NCBI RefSeq assembly: GCF_021742065.1
Contig: NZ_JAKKIE010000002.1
Span: 111,719-175,718 of the forward strand
Origin: Rhizorhapis sp. SPR117
GTDB lineage: Bacteria > Pseudomonadota > Alphaproteobacteria > Sphingomonadales > Sphingomonadaceae
Direction of reading: 5' to 3'
DNA length: 64,000 nucleotides
A program made the position numbers and the translations under genes. The notes under the pieces are model-generated. The model searched no databases and was not told where the DNA came from. It saw only the letters and a list, made by a program, of their open reading frames with translations. The number at the start of each line of letters is the position of its first letter. Position 1 is the stretch's first letter. This document shows, piece after piece, positions 48,928-57,555 of the stretch.

Positions 48928-50526
48928 TTAAACGGCGGGTTCGGGCACCTGTAGCGCGATCTGCCGCACCGCATCATCGACATGGCTTTCGAACTGCTCG
49001 AAATTTTCCGCAAACAGGCCCACCAGCTTCAAGGCTGTCGCATCATATTCCTGACCATCCGGCCAAGTCTGACGCGGATCGAGAATCTTGCTGTCGACGC
49101 CCGGCACGCTGACGGGTACTTCGAACCCAAAATTCTCATCGATGCGGAATTGCGCATTGTTGAGGCTGCCATCCAGCGCGGCGTTGAGCAGTGCGCGAGT
49201 CACCTTGATCGGCATCCGGGTACCAACGCCATATTTGCCGCCCGTCCAGCCGGTATTGACCAACCAGCAGGTGACGCCGCCGTTGGCGATGCGTTCCTTC
49301 AGCAAATTGCCGTAGACCGAAGGATGACGCGGCATGAAGGGCGCACCAAAGCACGTCGAGAATGTCGCTTCGGGCTCGGTAACGCCGATTTCCGTACCGG
49401 CCACCTTGGCCGTATAGCCCGACAGAAAATGGTACATCGCCTGTTCGGGCGACAATCGCGCAATCGGGGGCAGAACGCCAAAGGCATCCGCTGTCAGCAT
49501 GATGATGTTTTTCGGCACCGGACCCAGATTATGTTCCGACGCATTGGGAATGAAATCAATGGGATAGGCCCCACGCGTGTTTTCCGCGAGGCTGTTATCG
49601 TCAAGATCAAGTTCGCGAGTCACGGGATGAATCACGACATTTTCCAGCACCGTGCCGAAGCGCTTCGTCGTCGCATGGATCTCAGGCTCCGCCTCCGCCG
49701 ACAGACGGATCATCTTGGCATAGCAACCGCCTTCAAAATTGAAGACCGCGGTATCGGACCAGCCATGCTCATCATCGCCGATAAGAGTGCGGCTGGCATC
49801 CGCCGACAGTGTCGTCTTACCCGTGCCCGACAACCCGAAAAAGACAGCAGTGTCGCCGTTGGGGCCAATATTCGCCGAACAGTGCATCGGCATGACGCCT
49901 TTGATCGGGAGCTTGTAATTGAGAATACCGAAAACCGACTTTTTCATTTCGCCCGCATAGGCGGTCCCGCCGATCAGGATCAGCTTTTCAGTATGATTGA
50001 CGGCAATAACGGTTCCGCTGTTGCATCCATGACGGGCCGGATCGGCGCGAAAGCTGGGCAGATCGATGATCGTATATTCCGGCACGAAATCCGCAAGTTC
50101 GCTCGGCTCTGGACGCACAAGCAAGGTGCGTACGAACAGATTGTGCCAGGCCAATTCATTGATGATTCGGACATTCACACGGTGCTCCGCCTGCGAGCCA
50201 CCAAATAGATCGGCGATGTACAGCTTGTCCTTGCTGGCCAGAGCCTGCATGAAATCTGCCTTCAATGCAGCAAAATGGTCAGGCGTCATCGCCTTGTTGG
50301 TCTTGCCCCACCATACGCTGTCCTCGGTTTCCGCATCACGAACGGTGAATTTGTCGTTCGCGGAACGACCAGTATGTTTGCCGGTTTCCACAACCAGGGG
50401 ACCATGCTGGGCAAGAACGCCCTCGCCATTCGCAAGCGCCGCCTCTACCAACAAAACGGTTCCCAGGTTCCAATGCTGTTCCGCATCGCTGAAAATACCT
50501 TGTTTTGTAAGCGTTATTGAAGACAT
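48928..50526 (-). CDS. pckA: ATP-dependent phosphoenolpyruvate carboxykinase PckA
   Basis: 532 residues from ATG 50526. The kinase loop [13 protein letters not shown], the substrate-binding [20 protein letters not shown] and [20 protein letters not shown] segments are all diagnostic. Converts oxaloacetate and ATP to phosphoenolpyruvate for gluconeogenesis. Longer starts up to 50586 add a poorly conserved stretch. In several alphaproteobacteria pckA lies next to chvI-chvG, as here, and ChvI has been reported to affect pckA expression. Both genes diverge from the shared 236-bp gap. Confidence 0.97.
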   Translation of the reverse strand: MSSITLTKQGIFSDAEQHWNLGTVLLVEAALANGEGVLAQHGPLVVETGKHTGRSANDKFTVRDAETEDSVWWGKTNKAMTPDHFAALKADFMQALASKDKLYIADLFGGSQAEHRVNVRIINELAWHNLFVRTLLVRPEPSELADFVPEYTIIDLPSFRADPARHGCNSGTVIAVNHTEKLILIGGTAYAGEMKKSVFGILNYKLPIKGVMPMHCSANIGPNGDTAVFFGLSGTGKTTLSADASRTLIGDDEHGWSDTAVFNFEGGCYAKMIRLSAEAEPEIHATTKRFGTVLENVVIHPVTRELDLDDNSLAENTRGAYPIDFIPNASEHNLGPVPKNIIMLTADAFGVLPPIARLSPEQAMYHFLSGYTAKVAGTEIGVTEPEATFSTCFGAPFMPRHPSVYGNLLKERIANGGVTCWLVNTGWTGGKYGVGTRMPIKVTRALLNAALDGSLNNAQFRIDENFGFEVPVSVPGVDSKILDPRQTWPDGQEYDATALKLVGLFAENFEQFESHVDDAVRQIALQVPEPAV

Positions 50527-50762
50527 CGCATGCACCCGCATTCTCCCATCCATCCTAAAACCAACAATGTCAGCCGAACCTGCCAACTGTTATAGCATAT
50601 TGTCCAGAAATTCCGGATTACCAGATTAGTGTCGGCGCGCATATCCGCTGAAACCCAAAGCGTCAAATCTCTTGAGAACCTGCGGGAGATTGTTGCGGTG
50701 AAGCAGTGCATGGTTTACGCCTGCCCGTCCAATGCCCACAGGGGCGGGAGCCTGACCCCATC

Positions 50763-51470
50763 ATGACCACAACAATTGCCCTGGTTGACGACGACAAGAA
50801 TATCCTGACTTCGGTATCCATCGCCTTGCAGGCGGAAGGATTCATGACCCGCATTTATTCCGATGCGGAAACGGCCCTCAAGGCATTGATCGACAACCCG
50901 CCGGACCTTGCGGTATTTGACATCAAAATGCCCCGCATGGACGGATTGGAATTGCTCCGCAGACTGCGTGAGAAAAGCGCGATACCTGTCATTTTCCTGA
51001 CATCGAAAGACGATGAGCTGGACGAAGCGCTGGGCCTTGCCATGGGCGCCGACGATTATATCTCCAAGCCTTTTTCCCAACGCCTGCTGATAGCGCGCAT
51101 CCGCGCCATTCTGCGTCGTGCCGAATACAGCGTGAAACCAGACGGCGAAGAATCGGAAAATGCCGCCGAACCCATTATGCGGGGCCGTCTGGAAATGGAC
51201 CCGGCACGTCATCAGGTCAAATGGACGGGCAAGAATGTGACCCTGACCGTCACCGAATTCCTGATCCTGGAAACCCTGGCGCAACGCCCGGGCGTCGTTA
51301 AAAACCGCAATCAACTGATGGACACCGCCTATCAGGATGATGTCTATGTAGATGACCGCACTATTGACAGCCACATCAAGCGCTTGCGACGCAAATTTCG
51401 AGAGGTCGATCCCGATTTCAATGCAATCGACACCCTTTATGGCGCCGGATACCGATTCTCCGACGAATAA
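50763..51470 (+). CDS. chvI: Response regulator ChvI (OmpR family)
   Basis: 235 residues. Receiver: [18 protein letters not shown], phospho-acceptor Asp in [13 protein letters not shown], and [10 protein letters not shown] with the conserved Lys. C-terminal winged helix: [19 protein letters not shown] and [20 protein letters not shown]. The match to ChvI, partner of ChvG, is clear. In Rhizobiaceae and Sinorhizobium the pair controls acid response and envelope genes. It overlaps chvG by 32 bases. Confidence 0.93.
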   Translation: MTTTIALVDDDKNILTSVSIALQAEGFMTRIYSDAETALKALIDNPPDLAVFDIKMPRMDGLELLRRLREKSAIPVIFLTSKDDELDEALGLAMGADDYISKPFSQRLLIARIRAILRRAEYSVKPDGEESENAAEPIMRGRLEMDPARHQVKWTGKNVTLTVTEFLILETLAQRPGVVKNRNQLMDTAYQDDVYVDDRTIDSHIKRLRRKFREVDPDFNAIDTLYGAGYRFSDE

Positions 51471-53031
51471 TGACCTCTCCCTGCAATGGTCAGGGCGATT
51501 GTCGCTTACCCGCCGTATATTGGCGGTCAACATCCTTGTGCTTGCGCTACTCATCGGTGGTTTTTTCTATCTGGACAGCTATCGCGCACGGATAGTCGAC
51601 GCGCGGCTGGAACAGTCGGAACGGGAATTGACGTTACTTGCGATCAGCCTTGACCGGACTCCTCAGGAAAATTGGAACAGTCTGATTGCCGCTTTTGCAC
51701 GCCAGACAGATGACCGCGTTCGCCTCTATGGCAATGATGGACGACTGATCGCGGACAGTTTTTCCATGAATGCTCCACATTATGAATTACGTGACCCCAA
51801 CAGCGAGTCATGGGAACGGCACGTCGCCCGCTGGCTGGATCAAATCATCGATCGAATCGTGTGGGCACACCTGCCACCCAATTTCGCAGAGCCCGCGGTC
51901 GATCAGGTGACCAGTTGGCCCGAACTGGTTGCGGCACAGCAAACAGGACAGGCCAAATCCATCTTTCGCTATGCCCCTGACCGCACACCGATGATTTCCG
52001 CGGCGATTTCCATGGGACAGAACAAGCCGCTATTGCTTGCCACTGAAAATGCACGCGACATTACGCGCATTGTGCGGGCCGAAAGGTTTCGACTGGGCGT
52101 CGTGCTGGCTGTAGCCATAATCATATCGGTGCTGCTTTCTTTATTTCTTGCCCGCACGATCGTCCGCCCGCTGCGGCGGCTCGCCCGTGCCGCGGTTCGT
52201 GTGCGACTTGGCCGGGCGCGGGAAGTGACGGTCCCCCGCCTGCCCTCTCGCCGGGATGAAATTGGCCTTTTGGCGCGCGCGCTGTCGGACATGAGCCATG
52301 CTCTGCGTCAACGGATCGATGCCACCGAAGCATTTGCCGCCGATGTTACACATGAGCTGAAAAACCCGATCGCCTCCCTTCGCTCAGCGCTGGAGGCACT
52401 GGGCAGCGTAGAAGCTCCCAATCTTCGCTCACAACTTATGGACATCGCCAATGATGATGTCCGCCGCCTTGACCGGCTGGTAACGGACATTGCCGAAGCT
52501 TCCAGGGTCGATGCACAGCTTTCGCGCGCGAAATTCGATCTTGTAGACGTCGGCCTGACCATTGAAAGGCTGATCGTCGCTCGCGAAGCACGAGGGATAC
52601 CGCGTGGGGTTCGCCTAGTATTCGCCCGTCCACGGCGCGGCGTTGCGGTAATGATGGGCGATGAACAAAGGTTGCTCCGTGTCATCGAAAATCTGGTGGA
52701 TAATGCTATTTCCTTTTCGCCACCCGGCGGGCTGGTACAAATCACCGCCACCCGCGTTGATGACGATGTACTGATCAGTGTCGAGGATGAAGGACCCGGC
52801 GTGCCGGAATCCGAACGCGAAACCATTTTCCGGCGTTTTCACAGTGTACGGCCAAATGAAGAGGAGTTCGGCAAGCATAGTGGCCTGGGCCTCGCTATCG
52901 CACGCTCCATTGTTGAGGGGCACCACGGCGCCATCAGCATTGGCAACCGCGATGATCGATCGAACGGTGCGCGGTTCGTCGTACGCCTGCCAGCCGGGAT
53001 GCTACTGGCCGACGACAGCGCAATCGCCTAA
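51439..53031 (+). CDS. chvG: Sensor histidine kinase ChvG
   Basis: About 530 residues. Two membrane helices ([19 protein letters not shown] and [20 protein letters not shown]) flank a periplasmic sensor domain of about 170 residues. A HAMP domain ([17 protein letters not shown]) leads to the H box [20 protein letters not shown] and the ATPase boxes [15 protein letters not shown] and DEGPGVPE with [19 protein letters not shown] 51439 lies inside the end of chvI; no better start is seen. Confidence 0.93.
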   Translation: MAPDTDSPTNNDLSLQWSGRLSLTRRILAVNILVLALLIGGFFYLDSYRARIVDARLEQSERELTLLAISLDRTPQENWNSLIAAFARQTDDRVRLYGNDGRLIADSFSMNAPHYELRDPNSESWERHVARWLDQIIDRIVWAHLPPNFAEPAVDQVTSWPELVAAQQTGQAKSIFRYAPDRTPMISAAISMGQNKPLLLATENARDITRIVRAERFRLGVVLAVAIIISVLLSLFLARTIVRPLRRLARAAVRVRLGRAREVTVPRLPSRRDEIGLLARALSDMSHALRQRIDATEAFAADVTHELKNPIASLRSALEALGSVEAPNLRSQLMDIANDDVRRLDRLVTDIAEASRVDAQLSRAKFDLVDVGLTIERLIVAREARGIPRGVRLVFARPRRGVAVMMGDEQRLLRVIENLVDNAISFSPPGGLVQITATRVDDDVLISVEDEGPGVPESERETIFRRFHSVRPNEEEFGKHSGLGLAIARSIVEGHHGAISIGNRDDRSNGARFVVRLPAGMLLADDSAIA

Positions 53032-53055
53032 GCATAGGGGCCGGGGGTAACGAAA

Positions 53056-53493
53056 ATGACTGTGATTTCATCGGAAACGTTGCATACCAGCACCGTGGCA
53101 ATCGAAGGGCGCGCCGTGATGATCGAAGGCCGCAGCGGCAGCGGCAAATCAGACCTTGCGCTACGCCTCATCGACCGCGGCGCGAAACTGGTAAGCGACG
53201 ATTACACCATTGCCAAGCGCAAGGGAAAACTGCTGCTCGCTTCACCGCCAGTCAATATTGCCGGCAAGATAGAAGTGCGTGGAATCGGCCTGGTTGAAAT
53301 GGAACATACAAGTGATGTACCGGTCGCGCTGGTGGTGCAGCTCTTCGATACGGTAGATCGCATGCCCCTGACGCCGGAATTGCGTGTCGTGGCTGGCATT
53401 TCCGTGCCGGTCATGAAAATTGCGCCGATGGAAAATTCAGCACCTATAAAGGTTGAACTGGCCATGAAGACGTTCGGTCTGGATGTTGGCTGA
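53056..53493 (+). CDS. hprK: Short HPr kinase/phosphorylase (HprK C-terminal type)
   Basis: 145 residues, only the catalytic C-terminal domain of HprK, as is normal in alphaproteobacteria. P-loop GRSGSGKSDLALRLIDRG and the following LVSDDYTIAKRKGK and KIEVRGIGLVEM segments are present. It phosphorylates or dephosphorylates HPr on Ser. The chvIG-hprK-rapZ-EIIA-HPr order links PTS-type signalling with the envelope sensor. It overlaps the start of the next frame. Confidence 0.93.
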   Translation: MTVISSETLHTSTVAIEGRAVMIEGRSGSGKSDLALRLIDRGAKLVSDDYTIAKRKGKLLLASPPVNIAGKIEVRGIGLVEMEHTSDVPVALVVQLFDTVDRMPLTPELRVVAGISVPVMKIAPMENSAPIKVELAMKTFGLDVG

Positions 53494-53494
53494 A

Positions 53495-54433
53495 ATGCCC
53501 AAAACGAGGAACCCCAAGACGATTTTGCTGGTATCGGGCCTTTCGGGCGCGGGCAAGTCGACGGCGCTCAAGACGCTGGAGGACATGGGGTGGGAAGTCG
53601 TCGATAACCTGCCGCTACTGCTGCTTGACCGATTGCTCGATGCACCGCTGCCCGAAGGTGCAGGGGGTATCGACAGGCCGCTTGCCCTCGGCATCGACAG
53701 CCGAACACGCGGTTTCGATGCAAGCGGGATCGTCAAACGCATCAAGAAGTTGCGTGCATCGAAGGAGTATGAGGTCGGAACGCTATTTCTCGACTGTAGC
53801 GGGGCAGAACTGGAGCGGCGCTATTCGGAAACACGGCGACGGCATCCCCTGGCCCAGGATCGTCCAGCCGCTGACGGCATCGCGCGCGAACGGGAATTGA
53901 TGGAACCGCTGCGACGCTGGGCCGATCATGTAATCGATACAACCAACCTTGCGACCAATGGCTTGCAACAGGAAATTCGCAGCCGCTTTGGCCTTGGCAC
54001 GATAACCGATCCCGCTCTTTCTATCCTGTCCTTCGGTTTTGCCCGGGGCTTGCCCCGTAATGCCGACCTGGTATTCGACATGCGCTTTCTTCGCAATCCG
54101 CATTGGGACAAGGATTTGCAACACTTGACCGGCCTTGATGACGCCGTTGCGGCGCATATTGCGGAGGACCCCGCCTATGAAACCGTGGTGGGGCAGATTG
54201 AAAACCTGCTGCTGACGCTGCTCCCTCGCTATCATGAGGAAGGGAAGGCCTATTTAACCATCGCCTTTGGTTGTACAGGGGGCCGTCACAGATCGGTACA
54301 TGTCGCCGAAAGGATTGCCCAAAGCTTGCGTAAGGCGGGTTTTTCGCCCACGGTTAACCACCGCAATCTTGAATCGGCGCCGCGCGACGCCCTGGAAAAC
54401 CGGCCCGAGGATGAAGAGAATGCGACAGGATAA
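53495..54433 (+). CDS. rapZ: RNase adapter protein RapZ / nucleotide-binding YvcJ family
   Basis: 312 residues from ATG 53495. P-loop VSGLSGAGKSTALKTLEDMG, then GWEVVDNLPLLLLDRL, SFGFARGLPRNADLVFDMRF and FGCTGGRHRSVHVAERIA are all conserved. In E. coli RapZ targets the sRNA GlmZ to RNase E to control glucosamine-6-phosphate synthase. The partner in alphaproteobacteria is not established. An in-frame ATG at 53483 is possible. Confidence 0.95.
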   Translation: MPKTRNPKTILLVSGLSGAGKSTALKTLEDMGWEVVDNLPLLLLDRLLDAPLPEGAGGIDRPLALGIDSRTRGFDASGIVKRIKKLRASKEYEVGTLFLDCSGAELERRYSETRRRHPLAQDRPAADGIARERELMEPLRRWADHVIDTTNLATNGLQQEIRSRFGLGTITDPALSILSFGFARGLPRNADLVFDMRFLRNPHWDKDLQHLTGLDDAVAAHIAEDPAYETVVGQIENLLLTLLPRYHEEGKAYLTIAFGCTGGRHRSVHVAERIAQSLRKAGFSPTVNHRNLESAPRDALENRPEDEENATG

Positions 54434-54442
54434 GATAATCAA

Positions 54443-54847
54443 ATGATCGGATTGGTATTAGTAACCCATGGTCTGCTGGCGAAGGAATTTGTCGTCGCCA
54501 TGGAACATGTTGTCGGTCCGCAAAAGGCGATCGAGACGGTCTGCATCGGCCCGGAAGATGATATGGAAATCCGCCGTGCCGACATCGCCGGAGCTGTCGA
54601 GCGCGTGAACGACGGATCGGGCGTCATCCTGTTAACCGATTTGTTTGGCGGAACACCGTCGAACCTTGCCATTTCCTTGCTGAAAGCCGGTGAGATAGAA
54701 GTCATTGCGGGCATTAACCTGCCCATGTTGATCCGCCTTGAAAGTGCGCGTAAATCGATGACGGTTCAAAATGCCGTAGCCGCCGCGCGCGAGGCTGGAC
54801 AGAAATATATCAGCGTCGCGTCCGAACTGCTTGGGACATCGACATGA
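54443..54847 (+). CDS. PTS EIIA component, mannose family (EIIA-Man-like)
   Basis: 134 residues. Begins MIGLVLVTHGLLAKEFVVAM with the phospho-accepting His10. The rest (VGPQKAIETVCIGPEDDMEI and LTDLFGGTPSNLA) follows EIIA-Man. No EIIB, EIIC or EIID is present, so it is regulatory rather than a sugar transporter, as in other alphaproteobacteria. It overlaps the HPr gene by 4 bases. Confidence 0.93.
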   Translation: MIGLVLVTHGLLAKEFVVAMEHVVGPQKAIETVCIGPEDDMEIRRADIAGAVERVNDGSGVILLTDLFGGTPSNLAISLLKAGEIEVIAGINLPMLIRLESARKSMTVQNAVAAAREAGQKYISVASELLGTST

Positions 54848-55116
54848 TGGGCCATAAGAGAGAGGTCCAGATCACTAACAAGCGCGGCCTCCATGCACGG
54901 GCCAGCGCCAAGTTCGTGACGCTTGCCAGCGGTCTGCCCTGTGAAATCATCGTCGAAAAGGACGGTCAGTCAGTGACTGGCACGTCGATCATGGGCCTGA
55001 TGATGCTGGGCGCGGCGATGGGCGATTCGATCGTTATCAGCGCGGCCGGCGACCAAGCCATGCATGCGGTGGAACAACTCGCCCTGCTGGTTGAAAACCG
55101 CTTCGGCGAAGAATAA
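54844..55116 (+). CDS. ptsH: HPr phosphocarrier protein
   Basis: 90 residues. The active-site His is in NKRGLHARASAKFVTLAS, and the regulatory Ser in GTSIMGLMMLGAAMGD, the target of HprK. It passes phosphate from enzyme I to the EIIA encoded just before. Enzyme I (ptsP/ptsI) is not in the window. Confidence 0.95.
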   Translation: MMGHKREVQITNKRGLHARASAKFVTLASGLPCEIIVEKDGQSVTGTSIMGLMMLGAAMGDSIVISAAGDQAMHAVEQLALLVENRFGEE

Positions 55117-55128
55117 GCGGGGCCGTCA

Positions 55129-55938
55129 TTGTCCCGCGAAATTACTGGTTTTTCCAACCCGCTCGTCAAACGCATCCGTTCGCTGCGGGACAAGAAGCAC
55201 CGCAAACGCGAGGGGCTGTTTCTGGCCGAAGGACTGCGCATCCTGACCGAAGCGCGCGAAGAGGGCGTGCTGCCCCAAATGCTGTTCCATGCCGGTGATG
55301 CGGCGAACCACCCCCTTGGCGCCGCGCTTATCACGGCCATGGAAGCGACAGGTGGCGATGTAATCGTAACCAGCCCCGACATATTGGGCAAAATTTCCGG
55401 CAAGGATAATCCGCAAGCCGTAGTCGGTGTCTATCCGGATCGGCTGACCGCACTGAAAGACATCGACCGGAAAAGCGCAGACATTTGGATCGTGGCGCAG
55501 GCCCTGCGCGATCCAGGAAACCTGGGCACAATCCTGCGCACGGGCGACGCCGTTGGCGCGGGTGGCCTTATCCTTGTCGACGATTGCGTGGACCCCTTTT
55601 CCGTAGAGGCCGTGCGGGCCAGCATGGGCGCTTTGTTCACTCAAAAAATAGTGACCGCGCGCTGGGACGAATTCATCCCTTGGCTGCGTTCGGGGCTAGG
55701 ACAATTGATCGGCACCAGCCTGAAAGCGCGGCAGGATTACCAGCAACCACGCTATCAGGCCCCAAGCTTCCTGCTCGTCGGCAATGAGGCGCAGGGCCTT
55801 CCGCAAGACTATGAGGACCAATGCGATATTTTGGTCAAAATTCCCATGATGGGCAAGGCTGACAGTCTGAATGCCGCAATCGCCACCGCCGTCATGGCTT
55901 ACGAGATATTGAACCAGAGCAGGAACCGCCCGGCATGA
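55129..55938 (+). CDS. SpoU/TrmH-family RNA 2'-O-methyltransferase
   Basis: 269 residues from a TTG at 55129. An N-terminal substrate-binding domain (NPLVKRIRSLRDKKHRKREG) precedes the SPOUT fold: ALRDPGNLGTILRTGDAVGA, LLVGNEAQGLP and IPMMGKADSLNAAIATAV. Methylates ribose in rRNA or tRNA; the exact target is not clear, with RlmB, TrmH or TsnR types possible. It is 12 bases after ptsH and overlaps the MFS gene. Confidence 0.93.
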   Translation: MSREITGFSNPLVKRIRSLRDKKHRKREGLFLAEGLRILTEAREEGVLPQMLFHAGDAANHPLGAALITAMEATGGDVIVTSPDILGKISGKDNPQAVVGVYPDRLTALKDIDRKSADIWIVAQALRDPGNLGTILRTGDAVGAGGLILVDDCVDPFSVEAVRASMGALFTQKIVTARWDEFIPWLRSGLGQLIGTSLKARQDYQQPRYQAPSFLLVGNEAQGLPQDYEDQCDILVKIPMMGKADSLNAAIATAVMAYEILNQSRNRPA

Positions 55939-57227
55939 ATCACGCACCTGCCGCCACGCTGGCGGTCAAACCGGCGCCCACCGGCCGTATTCTGATGGCC
56001 AGCCTTGTCGGCACGTCGGTGGAATTCTATGATTTCTATATTTACGCGACCGCCGCCTCGCTGGTCTTCGGCCCGCTTTTCTTTCCGGCGCAATCGGCAT
56101 CAGCGCAGCTTATGGCCGCTTATGCCAGCTTTGCTCTCGCTTTCATCGCGCGCCCATTGGGAGCGAGCGTCTTTGGTCATTTCGGCGACCGGGTGGGACG
56201 CAAATCCACGCTGGTTGCATCCCTGATGCTGATGGGCGGATCGACCCTCGCCATCGCCTTTCTGCCGACCTATCAGATGGTCGGATGGGTCGCGCCTCTA
56301 CTGTTGTGCATATTGCGTTTCGGTCAGGGCTTCGGCCTGGGCGGCGAATGGGGTGGCGCGGCGTTGTTGGCGGTGGAAAATGCGCCTCCCGGCTGGCGCG
56401 GACGGTTCGGCATGTTCCCGCAACTTGGTGCGCCTATAGGCTTTATCGCGGCCAATGGCCTGTTCCTGTTGTTGGGCGCATTCCTGAGTGACGAAGACTT
56501 TATCACCTGGGGATGGCGGTTGCCCTTCCTTGCCAGCGCGTTGCTGGTAGGCCTTGGCCTTTGGGTCCGTCTGAAACTGACCGAAACGCCTGTTTTTGCC
56601 GAGGCCATGGCCAAGGCCCCGCCGCCCAAAGTGCCATTTGCCACATTGTTTCGCCATCATTTGCGCGAAACGCTGGCCGGGACATTCGCTGTCGTCGCCT
56701 GTTTTGCGATCTTCTATATCAGTACCGCCTTTGCCCTTGGTTATGGAACGCGCGAAGGCGGCATCGGGCGGGAAATGTTTCTGGCGATTCAGCTGGGCGC
56801 GATCCTGTTCATGGCGATCGGCATCCTGCTTTCGGGCTGGTGGTCGGACGTCGCCAACCCGCGCAAGGTGCTGATCTGGGGCTGCATAGGGACGATTCCC
56901 GTGGGTCTTGTCTTTGGCCCCGCCATGGGAAGTGGATCGGCATTGACGATATTTCTGATCCTGTCACTGGCGCTGCTCATGATGGGTTTTGTTTACGGAC
57001 CGCTCGGCGCATGGCTGACGGGCTTGTTTCCGACACAGCTGCGCTACACCGGCACCTCGGTCGCATTCAATGCGGGCGGCATATTGGGCGGAGCCCTGGC
57101 GCCCATAGTGGCGCAAGGTCTGGTCGAACGTTTCGGAATCGGTTCGGTGGGGCTGTACCTGTCGATCGCTGCGTCGATCAGCCTGCTGGCGCTGCTGTTT
57201 CTCGACCGGGGACGCAGCGCGCTTTAA
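55935..57227 (+). CDS. MFS transporter, metabolite:H+ symporter (MHS) family
   Basis: 430 residues, 12 membrane helices. The MHS opening SLVGTSVEFYDFYIYATAAS and the loop GHFGDRVGRKSTLVASLMLM are typical of the family of KgtP, ProP and ShiA. The GEWGGAALLAVENAPPGWRG segment is conserved. The substrate (organic acid, osmolyte or shikimate) cannot be told from sequence. Its ATG overlaps the methyltransferase stop; its end overlaps the next gene by 4 bases on the opposite strand. Confidence 0.93.
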   Translation: MNHAPAATLAVKPAPTGRILMASLVGTSVEFYDFYIYATAASLVFGPLFFPAQSASAQLMAAYASFALAFIARPLGASVFGHFGDRVGRKSTLVASLMLMGGSTLAIAFLPTYQMVGWVAPLLLCILRFGQGFGLGGEWGGAALLAVENAPPGWRGRFGMFPQLGAPIGFIAANGLFLLLGAFLSDEDFITWGWRLPFLASALLVGLGLWVRLKLTETPVFAEAMAKAPPPKVPFATLFRHHLRETLAGTFAVVACFAIFYISTAFALGYGTREGGIGREMFLAIQLGAILFMAIGILLSGWWSDVANPRKVLIWGCIGTIPVGLVFGPAMGSGSALTIFLILSLALLMMGFVYGPLGAWLTGLFPTQLRYTGTSVAFNAGGILGGALAPIVAQGLVERFGIGSVGLYLSIAASISLLALLFLDRGRSAL

Positions 57228-57502
57228 CGAAAATTATCAGCATAAGCCTGTAGCTTCAGGCTTCGCTCCGGCGCTGGCACGACATGATGGGCAATGCCCT
57301 CACGCATTGCATAGGACGTTGCGGCCTCCAGCGTCGGGAACGTCAGCTTTACCTGACGCCGTGTATCGCCAGACCCTGCCCAGCCTGTCAGCGGATCAGG
57401 CTTCTGGGCTTCAGCAGGTTCAAATTCCAGCACCCAGGTGTTTGTCAGCGCGCGGCCCGACTGCATCGCATTCTTGGGCTTCTGATAAATACGTGCGGAC
57501 AT
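57224..57502 (-). CDS. NDUFS4-like complex I accessory subunit
   Basis: 92 residues from ATG 57502 (GGAG five bases upstream). Contains ARIYQKPKNAMQSGRALTNT, WVLEFEPAEAQKPDPLTGWA and TFPTLEAATSYAMREGIAH, the pattern of the ETC complex I subunit conserved region (NDUFS4/18 kDa). Alphaproteobacterial complex I carries this subunit as mitochondria do. The nuo operon is elsewhere. Confidence 0.93.
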   Translation of the reverse strand: MSARIYQKPKNAMQSGRALTNTWVLEFEPAEAQKPDPLTGWAGSGDTRRQVKLTFPTLEAATSYAMREGIAHHVVPAPERSLKLQAYADNFR

Positions 57503-57555
57503 GGTTGCTCCACTCAAAATATTGTTCGCTGCGATGCCCAAATCGGCGAGAGTCG

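Noticed and set aside
48982..50208. 408-residue plus-strand ORF opposite pckA
   Set aside because: pckA motifs are intact on the minus strand; this frame has none.
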